Source of the DNA: DASPFV01 sp035620975
GTDB taxonomy: Bacteria; Acidobacteriota; Vicinamibacteria; Vicinamibacterales; 2-12-FULL-66-21
Reading direction: 5' to 3'
DNA length: 12,848 bases
Assembly (NCBI GenBank): GCA_035620975.1
Contig: DASPFV010000065.1
Span: 1-12,848, forward strand
Part shown: in pieces, positions 1 through 6,291 of the stretch
Position numbering within the stretch: the first letter of the stretch is position 1
Layout: each line of letters opens with the position of its first letter
Made by a program: the position numbers and the translations under genes
The notes under the pieces: generated by a model
Told to the model about the DNA's origin: nothing
The model's input: only the letters and a program-made list of their open reading frames with translations
Databases searched by the model: none

Positions 1-150
1 GAGAATGCCGTCACTGACCTGCTCGATGCGCCGGGCGATGCCATAGCCGTGCTGCGGCCCCATGGTGTCGAGCGTCTGCAGCACCATGAGATCGAGGGTG
101 CCCTGGAGCACCTCGACCTTGGCACCGCCGGTCGGTTGTCCTTTGGCCAT
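1..150 (-). CDS. PadR-family transcriptional regulator, N-terminal part (cut by window edge)
   Basis: The minus strand reads MAKGQPTGGAKVEVLQGTLD followed by a segment containing LMVLQTL and GPQHGYGIARRIEQ, for 50 residues up to the window edge. The patterns LQGTLDLMVLQTL and HGYGIARRI are the hallmark of the PadR winged-helix domain, which binds operator DNA as a dimer and usually represses a neighbouring transporter or stress gene. In Acidobacteriota such PadR genes often precede ABC-type permease genes, but the downstream region lies outside this window. The ATG at 148-150 was chosen because it gives the usual short N-terminus. It has no Shine-Dalgarno, but a promoter -10 box ends 8 nt upstream, consistent with a leaderless message. 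The C-terminal dimerisation helix is not visible, so the subfamily cannot be assigned. Confidence 0.88.
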   Translation of the reverse strand, partial: MAKGQPTGGAKVEVLQGTLDLMVLQTLDTMGPQHGYGIARRIEQVSDGIL

Positions 151-158
151 AGCATATG

Positions 159-187
159 AGCGTAGCACCGCACCTTTGCGATGTCCA
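159..187 (-). promoter_or_regulatory. Sigma-70-like promoter of the PadR gene
   Basis: On the minus strand TGGACA (187-182) and TACGCT (164-159) are separated by 17 bp, and the -10 box is preceded by TGC, an extended -10 element. Only 8 nt separate the -10 box from the ATG at 150. Transcription would therefore start within about two bases of the start codon, giving a leaderless or nearly leaderless mRNA. This fits the absence of any Shine-Dalgarno there. It is an inference from consensus matching only. Confidence 0.5.
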
Positions 188-349
188 TAGGTAAAGGCCA
201 GCTGCTCACGGTCGGATGGCCGGGCGCGGGTGAAGATGCATTTTCGCGAGTGGCGACCAGCTGCCCGCGGGGCTGCGTCTCGATTCCTATCTGCGGTCGC
301 CCTGCGACCGCCCGAAGTCGTTGACGCCGCTGGACAGTGAAATGGTGAC
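188..349. other. Non-coding stretch without recognised features
   Basis: This is the part of the 366-bp gap between the PadR gene and the TerB-like gene that holds neither the PadR promoter nor the repeat tract. I see no convincing reading frame, RNA gene or terminator. A TTGACG hexamer at 321-326 has no matching -10 box at the expected distance. Confidence 0.5.
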
Positions 350-478
350 CCGGAACGGACTGGAACCCGGACAGTTCAAAGGACCTGGAACCAGAACTTT
401 GGACATAGAGCCAAGAACCAGGAACCTGGAACGGCAACCTGGGACCAAACCTGAACCAGGAACCAGGAACCTTGAACC
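350..478. repeat. Degenerate heptamer-period repeat tract, GGAAC core
   Basis: The tract parses into imperfect units such as CTGGAAC, CAAGAAC, CAGGAAC, CTGGAAC, CTGGGAC, CAGGAAC, CAGGAAC and CTTGAAC, mostly 7 bp long with some 5- or 6-bp units. Each is built around a (G)GAAC core. It lies just upstream of the start of the TerB-like gene and carries no plausible gene. Open frames crossing it give low-complexity peptides rich in R, G, L and P and are artefacts of the repeat. Two other short-period tracts of different sequence lie in other intergenic gaps of this window. Confidence 0.7.
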
Positions 479-507
479 CCGGCCCCCCACCCACTACGAT
501 CGGCGGC

Positions 508-512
508 GGAGG
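508..512 (+). promoter_or_regulatory. Shine-Dalgarno of the TerB-like gene
   Basis: GGAGG lies 4 nt before the ATG at 517. It decides the start over an in-frame ATG at 472, which lies at the end of the repeat tract and would only add a proline/glycine-rich stretch. Confidence 0.65.
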
Positions 513-516
513 GCAG

Positions 517-1086
517 ATGGCGGACGATCCACTCGGCGATCGCAGGCGGGCACATGAGGAGGACTACTTCCAGAAGAAGGACCGGGAGCTCATCGAGAAG
601 ATGCGGCTGAAAGCCCGGCAGGAGCAGGAGCGCAAGGCGCTGGGCGCTCAACTGGGGACGAGCGATCCCGACGTGCTCGATGGTCTGGCCGAGCTGGGGT
701 TCACGCCCGAAACCGCCAGCCTCCTTCCGCTGATACCAGTGCTCGAGATGGCCTGGGCGGAGGGGTCCATCACCCCGGCCGAGCGCCGGATGGTCACGGC
801 CCTGGCGCGGACGCGGGGCGTCGCGGAGGACAGCGCTGCCGATCGCCAGCTCACCCAGTGGCTCGATCGACGGCCCGCGGCCGACGTCTTCCGTCGCGCG
901 ACCCGGCTCATCAACGCGCTGGTCGCGTCGGGCGGGAATGCGCGCGTCGATGCGGACGACCTGCTGATGTACTGCGAACAGATCGCGGAAGCCTCCGGCG
1001 GGATATTCGGCATCGGCCGGGTCTCGGCCGAGGAGCGCGCCACGCTCTCGCGCATTGCGGAGGAGATTCGGAGGAGGCAGGAGTAG
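517..1086 (+). CDS. TerB-like domain protein with charged helical N-terminus
   Basis: This is a 189-residue cytoplasmic protein with no signal peptide or membrane segment. Residues 8-45 are very rich in Arg, Lys and Glu (HEEDYFQKKDRELIEKMR) and should form a long amphipathic or coiled helix. They weakly recall the ATPase-inhibitor IF1/zeta type. Residues 68-185 look like a TerB-fold all-helical domain: LLPLIPVLEMAWAEGSITPA followed by ERRMVTALARTRGV, then QLTQWLDRRP, and a second helical repeat starting near RATRLINALV. The TerB fold is known from tellurite-resistance and stress proteins, where it is linked to membrane and metal sensing, but for most stand-alone members the function is unknown. 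The start is set by a GGAGG 4 nt upstream. The gene converges on apbE with a 59-bp gap holding a heptamer repeat. No tellurite operon partners are nearby, so a resistance role is not supported. Confidence 0.72.
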   Translation: MADDPLGDRRRAHEEDYFQKKDRELIEKMRLKARQEQERKALGAQLGTSDPDVLDGLAELGFTPETASLLPLIPVLEMAWAEGSITPAERRMVTALARTRGVAEDSAADRQLTQWLDRRPAADVFRRATRLINALVASGGNARVDADDLLMYCEQIAEASGGIFGIGRVSAEERATLSRIAEEIRRRQE

Positions 1087-1091
1087 AGAGC

Positions 1092-1133
1092 GGCTCTGGG
1101 CTCTGGGCTCTGGGCTCTGGGCTCTCGGCTCTA
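1092..1133. repeat. Heptamer tandem repeat, six units of GGCTCTN
   Basis: Four exact copies of GGCTCTG (1092-1119) are followed by GGCTCTC and GGCTCTA, all in register at 7 bp. The array fills most of the 59-bp gap between the converging stop codons of the TerB-like gene and apbE. It does not form an obvious hairpin with itself and has no T-run, so it is not a classical terminator. Confidence 0.9.
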
Positions 1134-1145
1134 GCGCCGGAGCGG

Positions 1146-2102
1146 TCACTCTTCGACGATCGAGATGACCACCCCGGGGAAGTGCTGGAGGAGGGTGCGA
1201 CGTTCGTCTGCGGTCACGATCGTCAACGTCGTCGCGAGCGCGTCGGCGATCATCGCATCGCGGGCGATCACGTAGGCAAGCCGGTCGTTCGTGATGCCGA
1301 GACCGGTCCGGGGGTCCACGACGTGCGAGTAACGCGTGCCCTCGAGCTCCACGGACTGAACCGTGGGTCCGGAGGTGGCGAGCGCGCTGTTCGTCAGGCG
1401 GGCTGCCCGCGACGCCAGCGCTGCGGCCGCACCGGGTGCGTCGATGTGCCATCCGGGGCGTCCCGGCGGCGCGCCGGAGACGACGATGTCGCCGCCGGCT
1501 TCGATCAGGGCGCTCGGAATGCCGGCGTCGCGGAGGGCGTCGAGGGCCTGTTGCGCGATGAAGCCCTTCGCGATTCCACCCAGATCGAGGCGCATCCCGG
1601 GGCGGGTGAACCTGACGGCGCTGCGGGCCTCGTCCAGCTGAAGCGATTGCCATCCCACGAGGCGACGCGCGGCCTGGATCGACGGGCGAGCGGGCAGCCG
1701 CCGCGTCGCGCGCGCTTCACGCCACAGCGTGACGAGTGGTCCGACCGTGGGATCGAACGCGCCGCGGCTGGCGCGGGCGAGGTCGCGGGCGCAGGCGATC
1801 ACGGCGAAGAGCTCGGCGGAAACGCGGACCCAGCCGGTCGTCCCGTCGAGGCGCCGCACGTCGCTCTCGGCGCGATAGTCGCTCATCATCGCGTCGAGCT
1901 GCGCGATTCGGGCGAACCCGGCGGCGGCCGCTGATCGCGCCGTAGCTTCGCCCCCCGCGTACAGGGCCATGCGAACGGGCATGCCCATGTGGATCTGGAC
2001 GTACTCGTATCGCTGAGCGCCGGCGGCGGCATCCGGAGCCACCGGCCACATGCACAACGACAGCAGCAGGATCGACACACATGCACAGGCGCGTGACTTC
2101 AT
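1146..2102 (-). CDS. apbE: FAD:protein FMN transferase (ApbE family), exported
   Basis: This 318-residue protein covalently attaches the FMN moiety of FAD to Thr or Ser of target flavoproteins outside the cytoplasm, using Mg2+. Family signatures are visible in order: HMGMPVRMALYA (38-49), the Asp-rich MMSDYRAESDVRRL (72-85), FDPTVGPLV (116-124), RLDLGGIAKGF (171-181), EAGGDIVVSG (201-210), SGPTVQ (244-249), YSHVVDPRTG (258-267), and the C-terminal metal-binding segment around D287 with IADALATT (285-292). The length is normal. Residues 1-29 form a signal peptide with a hydrophobic SILLLSLCMW core. Cys17 gives only a poor lipobox (LSLC). The start at 2102 restores the basic n-region (MKSR); a longer frame upstream would add a charged tail before the signal. 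Its start overlaps the divergent FGE-fold gene by 22 bp. No obvious flavinylation target is in the window. Confidence 0.9.
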   Translation of the reverse strand: MKSRACACVSILLLSLCMWPVAPDAAAGAQRYEYVQIHMGMPVRMALYAGGEATARSAAAAGFARIAQLDAMMSDYRAESDVRRLDGTTGWVRVSAELFAVIACARDLARASRGAFDPTVGPLVTLWREARATRRLPARPSIQAARRLVGWQSLQLDEARSAVRFTRPGMRLDLGGIAKGFIAQQALDALRDAGIPSALIEAGGDIVVSGAPPGRPGWHIDAPGAAAALASRAARLTNSALATSGPTVQSVELEGTRYSHVVDPRTGLGITNDRLAYVIARDAMIADALATTLTIVTADERRTLLQHFPGVVISIVEE

Positions 2103-2920
2103 CGACTCTTCTCGCCGCGGCATGCGCGGCGCTCTTCGCGGCGCCGGCGCTGGACGCCCAGCCGGCAGCTCCATCTCAGACAGGCTACCGCGAGACGATA
2201 CCGGGAACGGCCGTCACGTTCGAGATGGTCCAGGTGCCTGCCGGAACGGTCACGCTCGACGGCAAGCCCGTTGCGGTCGGGCCGTTCGCCATCGGCCGGA
2301 CGGAGGTCACGTGGGACATGTACGACGTCTTCGCCCTCGGCCTGGATTCGAAGGGCGGCAGCGCGGCCGGGCCGGATGCCGTCGCGAGACCCTCGCAGCC
2401 GTACGGATCTCCCGACTACGGCTGGGGGCATGCGGGCTACGCGGCCATCAGCGTGACCCGATCGGCGGCCCAGGCATTCGCCGATTGGCTCAGCGCGCGG
2501 ACCGGCAGGCCGTATCGGCTGCCGACCGAAGCCGAATGGGTGCACGCCGCGCAGCTCGCGGCAGGGGGCGGGGCGCTCGCGGACGCCCGCCGCGACGAGT
2601 TAGCCTGGCACCGGGGCAACTCCGATGCCCGATCGCACGCCGTCGCGTCGAAGAAGCCGGACGCGCTGGGACTCTACGACCTCTTCGGCAATGCCGCCGA
2701 ATGGGTCACCACGGCCGGCGAGGATCTCGTCACGCGTGGCGGATCCTTTCGCGATCCGCCCGAGACCGTCGGACCGGCAGCGCGGGCCGAGCAGGACGAT
2801 GCCTGGAACGAGCGCGACCCGCAGCTGCCGAAGAGCAGCTGGTGGCTCTCGGACGGCCCGTTCGTCGGCTTCCGGCTGGTGCTGCCTGGGGAATTGCCTA
2901 AATCCTCGAAATCGCCATAA
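2081..2920 (+). CDS. Secreted FGE/SUMF1-fold protein (formylglycine-generating-enzyme-like), no catalytic Cys
   Basis: This 279-residue protein has a clear signal peptide (MHRRVTSSTLLAAACAALFA, cleavage near ALDA-Q at 26/27). The mature part shows the FGE-sulfatase/C-type-lectin-like fold: MVQVPAGTVTLDG (49-61), FAIGRTEVTWDMYDVF (69-84), RLPTEAEWVHAA (146-157), GLYDLFGNAAEWV (197-209), TRGGSFRD (218-225) and WWLSDGPFVGFRLV (254-267). True formylglycine-generating enzymes use a C-terminal Cys pair to bind copper. Here the only Cys in the whole protein is residue 15, inside the signal peptide, so that chemistry is not possible. It also lacks the DinB-type half of EgtB. It may be a substrate-binding or structural member of the fold. 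A weak AGGA (2068-2071) lies 9 nt before the ATG. It is probably co-transcribed with the oxidoreductase 40 bp downstream. Confidence 0.82.
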   Translation: MHRRVTSSTLLAAACAALFAAPALDAQPAAPSQTGYRETIPGTAVTFEMVQVPAGTVTLDGKPVAVGPFAIGRTEVTWDMYDVFALGLDSKGGSAAGPDAVARPSQPYGSPDYGWGHAGYAAISVTRSAAQAFADWLSARTGRPYRLPTEAEWVHAAQLAAGGGALADARRDELAWHRGNSDARSHAVASKKPDALGLYDLFGNAAEWVTTAGEDLVTRGGSFRDPPETVGPAARAEQDDAWNERDPQLPKSSWWLSDGPFVGFRLVLPGELPKSSKSP

Positions 2921-2928
2921 TCGGCGCA

Positions 2929-2947
2929 GCGGCCGCAGGCCGCTTTT
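2929..2947 (+). terminator. Small GC hairpin with T-run between two co-directional genes
   Basis: GCGGCC (2929-2934) pairs perfectly with GGCCGC (2938-2943) across a GCA loop, and TTTT follows directly. The 6-bp stem plus four Ts is a minimal intrinsic terminator or attenuator shape. It sits 13 nt before the next start codon and just before its Shine-Dalgarno, so it could trim read-through or influence translation of the oxidoreductase. Confidence 0.45.
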
Positions 2948-2949
2948 CA

Positions 2950-2956
2950 GAGAGGT
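2950..2956 (+). promoter_or_regulatory. Shine-Dalgarno of the Gfo/Idh/MocA gene
   Basis: GAGAGGT lies 4 nt before the ATG at 2961. It fixes this start over the long in-frame extension upstream, which would overlap the FGE-fold gene and precede the Tat signal. Confidence 0.6.
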
Positions 2957-2960
2957 CCCC

Positions 2961-4268
2961 ATGAGCGACGACGCATTCGATTCCGTGACGCGACGAACCT
3001 TCATCCAGACGACGGCGGCCGCCACGGCAGCCTTCATGTTCCCGTCGGGCGTGCGCGCGGCAGGCTCCGACGTGATTCGCGTCGGTGTCATCGGCTGCGG
3101 GGGTCGGGGGACCGGCGCCGCGCGCGACGTGATGCAGGCAGCCGACGGCGTGGAGGTCGTGGCGCTCGGCGATCTCGCACCGGATCGCCTGGCGCAGTGT
3201 CGTGCCCAGCTCGCTGGACTCGCCGAAAAGGACGCGGCGATGGCCGCGAAATACAGGGTCACCGACGACCGGTGCTTCACCGGCTTCGACGCATACCAGA
3301 AGGTCATAGCCGCGGACGTCGATTACGTCATCCTCGCGGCCCCCCCGGCGTTCCGCCCGGCGCACCTCGAGGCCGCGGTCGCCGCAGGCAGGCACGTCTT
3401 CACCGAGAAGCCGGTCGCGGTCGATCCGGCGGGCATCCGCGCGGTGTTGACGACCTGCGAGGCGGCGCGCCACAAGAACCTCGGCATCGGCGCCGGCACG
3501 CAGCGCCGGCACCAGACCGAGTACGTCGAGACAATCAAGCGCGTTCATGACGGTGCCATCGGCACGCCGATGAGCGGGCAGGTCTTCTGGAACCAGGGCG
3601 GCCTGTGGACCCGCGATCGCAAGCCGGACTGGACGGACGCCGAATGGCAGATCCGCAACTGGCTCTACTTCACCTGGCTTTCCGGCGATCACATCGTCGA
3701 GCAGCACGTCCACAACATCGACGTCGCCAACTGGGTGTTCGGGGCACACCCGATCCGCGCAACGGGCGCCGGGGGCCGCCAGTGGCGGACCGAGCCGAAG
3801 TACGGGCACATCTACGATCACTTCGCGATCGACTTCGAGTACGCGAGCGGCGCGCGCGTGCTCAGCATGTGCCGGCAGATCGACGGCACGACGGGCAAGG
3901 TCGCCGAGCACTTCATCGGAACGAAGGGCAGCACCGACACCGACAGGTACACCATCCGTGGTGCCAATCCGTGGACGTTCTCGAGCGCCGAGAAGCCCGT
4001 CAGCCCGTACGTGCAGGAGCACACGGATCTGATTGCCAGCATCCGCGCCGGCACGCCCATCAACGAGCTGAAGGACGTCGCCGAGAGCACGCTCACGGCC
4101 ATCATGGGGCGCGAGGCCGCATACACCGGCAAGGACGTGACCTGGACCGAGATCCTGAACGCCGATCAGGATCTGCAGCCGCCGCAGCTGGCGTACGGAC
4201 CGCTGCCCGTGCCTCCGGTGCCGATGCCCGGTCGCACCAGGCTGGCGCGGCGCTTCAACGACGCCTGA
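2961..4268 (+). CDS. Gfo/Idh/MocA family oxidoreductase with Tat signal
   Basis: This 435-residue protein should be an NAD(P)-dependent sugar or polyol dehydrogenase-like enzyme. The N-terminus carries a twin-arginine signal (TRRTFIQTTAAATAAFMFP, Arg11-Arg12), which predicts export of the folded, cofactor-loaded protein. The Rossmann fold begins at VIRVGVIGCGGRGTG (38-52), followed by an acidic strand end (VVALGD, 66-71) and the family motif TEKPVAVD (148-155). The C-terminal sheet domain holds GDHIVEQHVHNIDVANWVFG (242-261), whose His and Asp residues line the substrate pocket in this family. The tail PVPPVPMPG is typical of the Tat-exported subgroup common in Planctomycetes, Acidobacteria and Bacteroidetes and related to GH109-type proteins. 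Substrate is not predictable from sequence. It follows the FGE-fold gene by 40 bp and converges on the kinase gene with a 49-bp gap. Confidence 0.9.
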   Translation: MSDDAFDSVTRRTFIQTTAAATAAFMFPSGVRAAGSDVIRVGVIGCGGRGTGAARDVMQAADGVEVVALGDLAPDRLAQCRAQLAGLAEKDAAMAAKYRVTDDRCFTGFDAYQKVIAADVDYVILAAPPAFRPAHLEAAVAAGRHVFTEKPVAVDPAGIRAVLTTCEAARHKNLGIGAGTQRRHQTEYVETIKRVHDGAIGTPMSGQVFWNQGGLWTRDRKPDWTDAEWQIRNWLYFTWLSGDHIVEQHVHNIDVANWVFGAHPIRATGAGGRQWRTEPKYGHIYDHFAIDFEYASGARVLSMCRQIDGTTGKVAEHFIGTKGSTDTDRYTIRGANPWTFSSAEKPVSPYVQEHTDLIASIRAGTPINELKDVAESTLTAIMGREAAYTGKDVTWTEILNADQDLQPPQLAYGPLPVPPVPMPGRTRLARRFNDA

Positions 4269-4317
4269 CGTCTGGTCTTGCGGGAGCGAAACCGCCGCCT
4301 CCTCCGGGTCGCGTGTG

Positions 4318-6234
4318 TCAGGGACCGCCCCCGGCCGGCGGACTGAACGCGCTCTCCACGACCGTCAATCGCTTCAGTTGCGGGTCGTTCGCGCTGGCGA
4401 TGTGGTTCCGCGGCACGGCGTCGGGGCAGAACAGCAGCAGCTCGGCGCCGCGCGTGCCCGTGATGTAGCAGCGCGCGCCGCCGAACTCGACACGGCGGAA
4501 CGAGCTCTGGTGCAACAGCTTGTAGGGCGCCGCCACCAGCACGACGACGAGCGCCGTCAGCGCGATGCCCGCAGCAGCGGTCGTGCGGTCGACCGGAACG
4601 GCGGCACCCGACGTCAGGAGGCGGTACCATGCCCAGCCGGCCGCGAACGCAAGAATGGAGAGCACGAGCCGGAAGAAGAGGCTCGCGTCGTTCGACGGAT
4701 CGAGCTGGCGGAGCGCGTCGCCCGGCGCCGTATCGAGAAACGTCGCACAGGCCAGGATGAAGTCGCGGAAAACCCAGCAGACGGCCACGACCGACGCGAC
4801 CTCGGCGGCCAGCAGCCATTGCCCTGCGGTCGTCCGGTCGCGCAGGCCGATCCGATCCCCCAGCGCCGACGCGCCCAGCCGTACGGCGCGCCCGGCCGCC
4901 CGGGCCGGTGGCAGCAGCCGTTCGGTTCCGCGCCAGAGCGCCCGGATCAGCCGGATCACCACGAGCGCCAGAACCACGTACGACGCCGGCCCGAAGAGGG
5001 CGCGCACGCCGGTCGTGAGCCAGTCGAAAGGCGTCTCGCTCGAGAATCCTTCGGTGCGCCCGAACGACTGGTTGAACGCCATCGACGCGACGAACCCGGC
5101 GAGCCAGACGCCGCCAAGCGCCACGGCTGCCGACGTGGCCCGGTGCGACAGCGACGGCGCCCGGCGGAGCACTGCATCCGACCGGACGCCGGTGCTCTGC
5201 TCGGGCGACGTTCGGACGGCATCGGGTGTCGGCGGGGCTGGCACGTCCCGCCAGGAGCCGGTCCCTCCGGCAATCACTTCGCTGAGATCGCGCATCATTG
5301 CGCCCGCCGTGCGGTACTTCTGGGCGAGAGCGCGCTGGACGACTCGGACGAACGGCTCGGGCAGCCCGGCCCGGCAGTCGACGAGCAGCCGCTGCTGGCC
5401 GAGCGCGTGCGCCAGCGCAATCTCGGCGACCGTGCGGCCCTCGACCGGATAGCGTCCGCTCACCAGATAGAACAGCAGCACCCCGACGCTGTAGACGTCC
5501 GCCGCAGGCGTCCACGACCCGCCGGCCAGCACGTCGGGCGCGATGTAGATCGGCGTGCCCGCCATCTCGGTCCAGGCGCCGCGCCCCGAGACTTCACGAC
5601 CCGCCCCGAAGTCCATGAGCAGGATCCGGCCACCCGACTCCCGCATGACGTTCTGCGCCTTGACGTCACGGTGCAGGAGCCCGGCGCCGTGGACCGCGGC
5701 CAGCGCATCGCACAGGCTCATGCCGATGACGGCCGCCTCGTCGGCCCCGAGCGGGCCGTCCTGCTGCACGATCCGCGCGAGCGGGCGCCCCCTCACCAGC
5801 TCCATCCACAGGCCGACGTCCTCGCCAATCTGCTGCGCGCCGTAGATCGTCACGACGTTCCGGTGGCGAATGCTGGCCAGCATCTGACCTTCCCGGAGCA
5901 CCGCGGAGACCGCCGCGGGATCCGGCCGCTCCACACGGATGATCTTCAGCGCGACCTCGCGCGCGAGCACCTCGTCCCAGGCGCGGTATACGCGGCCGTA
6001 CGCGCCGCGGCCCAGTTCCTCGCTGATCGTGAGGTGGCCCCACATCGAGCCGGTCAGCGAGGGCAGCTCGCGACTCGGGGCGCTGCTGCGGGTAGGATCC
6101 TCGGACGACACACCGCTGTCTGCCGCGGCGCCGGCAGGCGGCGGTCCCGGGTAGAGATCGTCCTGGCGTGGGACGTCGGTCACGAGCTCAGGACTGCAGG
6201 ATGGACGGCAAGTGGAAGAGAGGCATGAAGTCAC
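4318..6234 (-). CDS. Membrane-anchored serine/threonine protein kinase
   Basis: This 638-residue protein has a Hanks-type kinase domain at about 65-325: glycine loop GRGAYGRV (75-82), ATP-lysine K97 in VALK, helix-C Glu near 115, catalytic loop HRDVKAQN (188-195), DFG (208-210) and activation-segment end GTPIYIAPD (226-234). Asp replaces the usual Glu of the APE motif. All catalytic residues are present, so it should be active. After a linker, five hydrophobic segments follow at about 369-388, 413-433, 472-493, 518-540 and 552-574. With a cytoplasmic kinase this places the last ~64 residues, including Cys589 and Cys603, outside the membrane. The first 62 residues are Pro/Ser-rich and unstructured. 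The start is uncertain: GTG at 6234 is used, but GTG at 6183 or ATG at 6045 are possible and keep the whole kinase domain. It lies 57 bp after the ferredoxin gene and may share its transcript. Confidence 0.9.
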   Translation of the reverse strand: MTSCLSSTCRPSCSPELVTDVPRQDDLYPGPPPAGAAADSGVSSEDPTRSSAPSRELPSLTGSMWGHLTISEELGRGAYGRVYRAWDEVLAREVALKIIRVERPDPAAVSAVLREGQMLASIRHRNVVTIYGAQQIGEDVGLWMELVRGRPLARIVQQDGPLGADEAAVIGMSLCDALAAVHGAGLLHRDVKAQNVMRESGGRILLMDFGAGREVSGRGAWTEMAGTPIYIAPDVLAGGSWTPAADVYSVGVLLFYLVSGRYPVEGRTVAEIALAHALGQQRLLVDCRAGLPEPFVRVVQRALAQKYRTAGAMMRDLSEVIAGGTGSWRDVPAPPTPDAVRTSPEQSTGVRSDAVLRRAPSLSHRATSAAVALGGVWLAGFVASMAFNQSFGRTEGFSSETPFDWLTTGVRALFGPASYVVLALVVIRLIRALWRGTERLLPPARAAGRAVRLGASALGDRIGLRDRTTAGQWLLAAEVASVVAVCWVFRDFILACATFLDTAPGDALRQLDPSNDASLFFRLVLSILAFAAGWAWYRLLTSGAAVPVDRTTAAAGIALTALVVVLVAAPYKLLHQSSFRRVEFGGARCYITGTRGAELLLFCPDAVPRNHIASANDPQLKRLTVVESAFSPPAGGGP

Positions 6235-6291
6235 AGCCCTTTTCGCGTTCCACTCCGGTTTCCGTGCAGGATGCGCGCATCCTGCCAGCTT

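Noticed and set aside
173..197. Inverted repeat CCTTT/AAAGG around the PadR -35 box as an operator
   Set aside because: The arms are only 5 bp with a 15-bp centre and do not extend; such a match is expected by chance. PadR autoregulation is plausible but not shown.
1092..1133. Possible CRISPR array
   Set aside because: The units are 7 bp and contiguous with no spacers, so it is a simple tandem repeat.
376..1653. Minus-strand open frame of 425 codons crossing the TerB-like gene, the GGCTCTG array and apbE
   Set aside because: It runs through two real genes and two repeat tracts in the wrong frame, and its peptide is Arg/Pro-rich low complexity.
2014..2102. ApbE as a lipoprotein through Cys17
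   Set aside because: The residues before it (LSL) do not fit the lipobox, which needs a small residue at -1. A normal signal peptide is more likely.
4269..4317. Bidirectional terminator between the oxidoreductase and kinase stops
   Set aside because: No stem of useful length with a T-run is visible in the 49 bp.
4315..6228. Long open frame on the plus strand opposite the kinase gene (637 codons)
   Set aside because: Its translation is Arg/Pro/Ala-rich with no family motif, and the minus strand encodes a complete kinase. GC-rich codon use leaves long antisense frames open.
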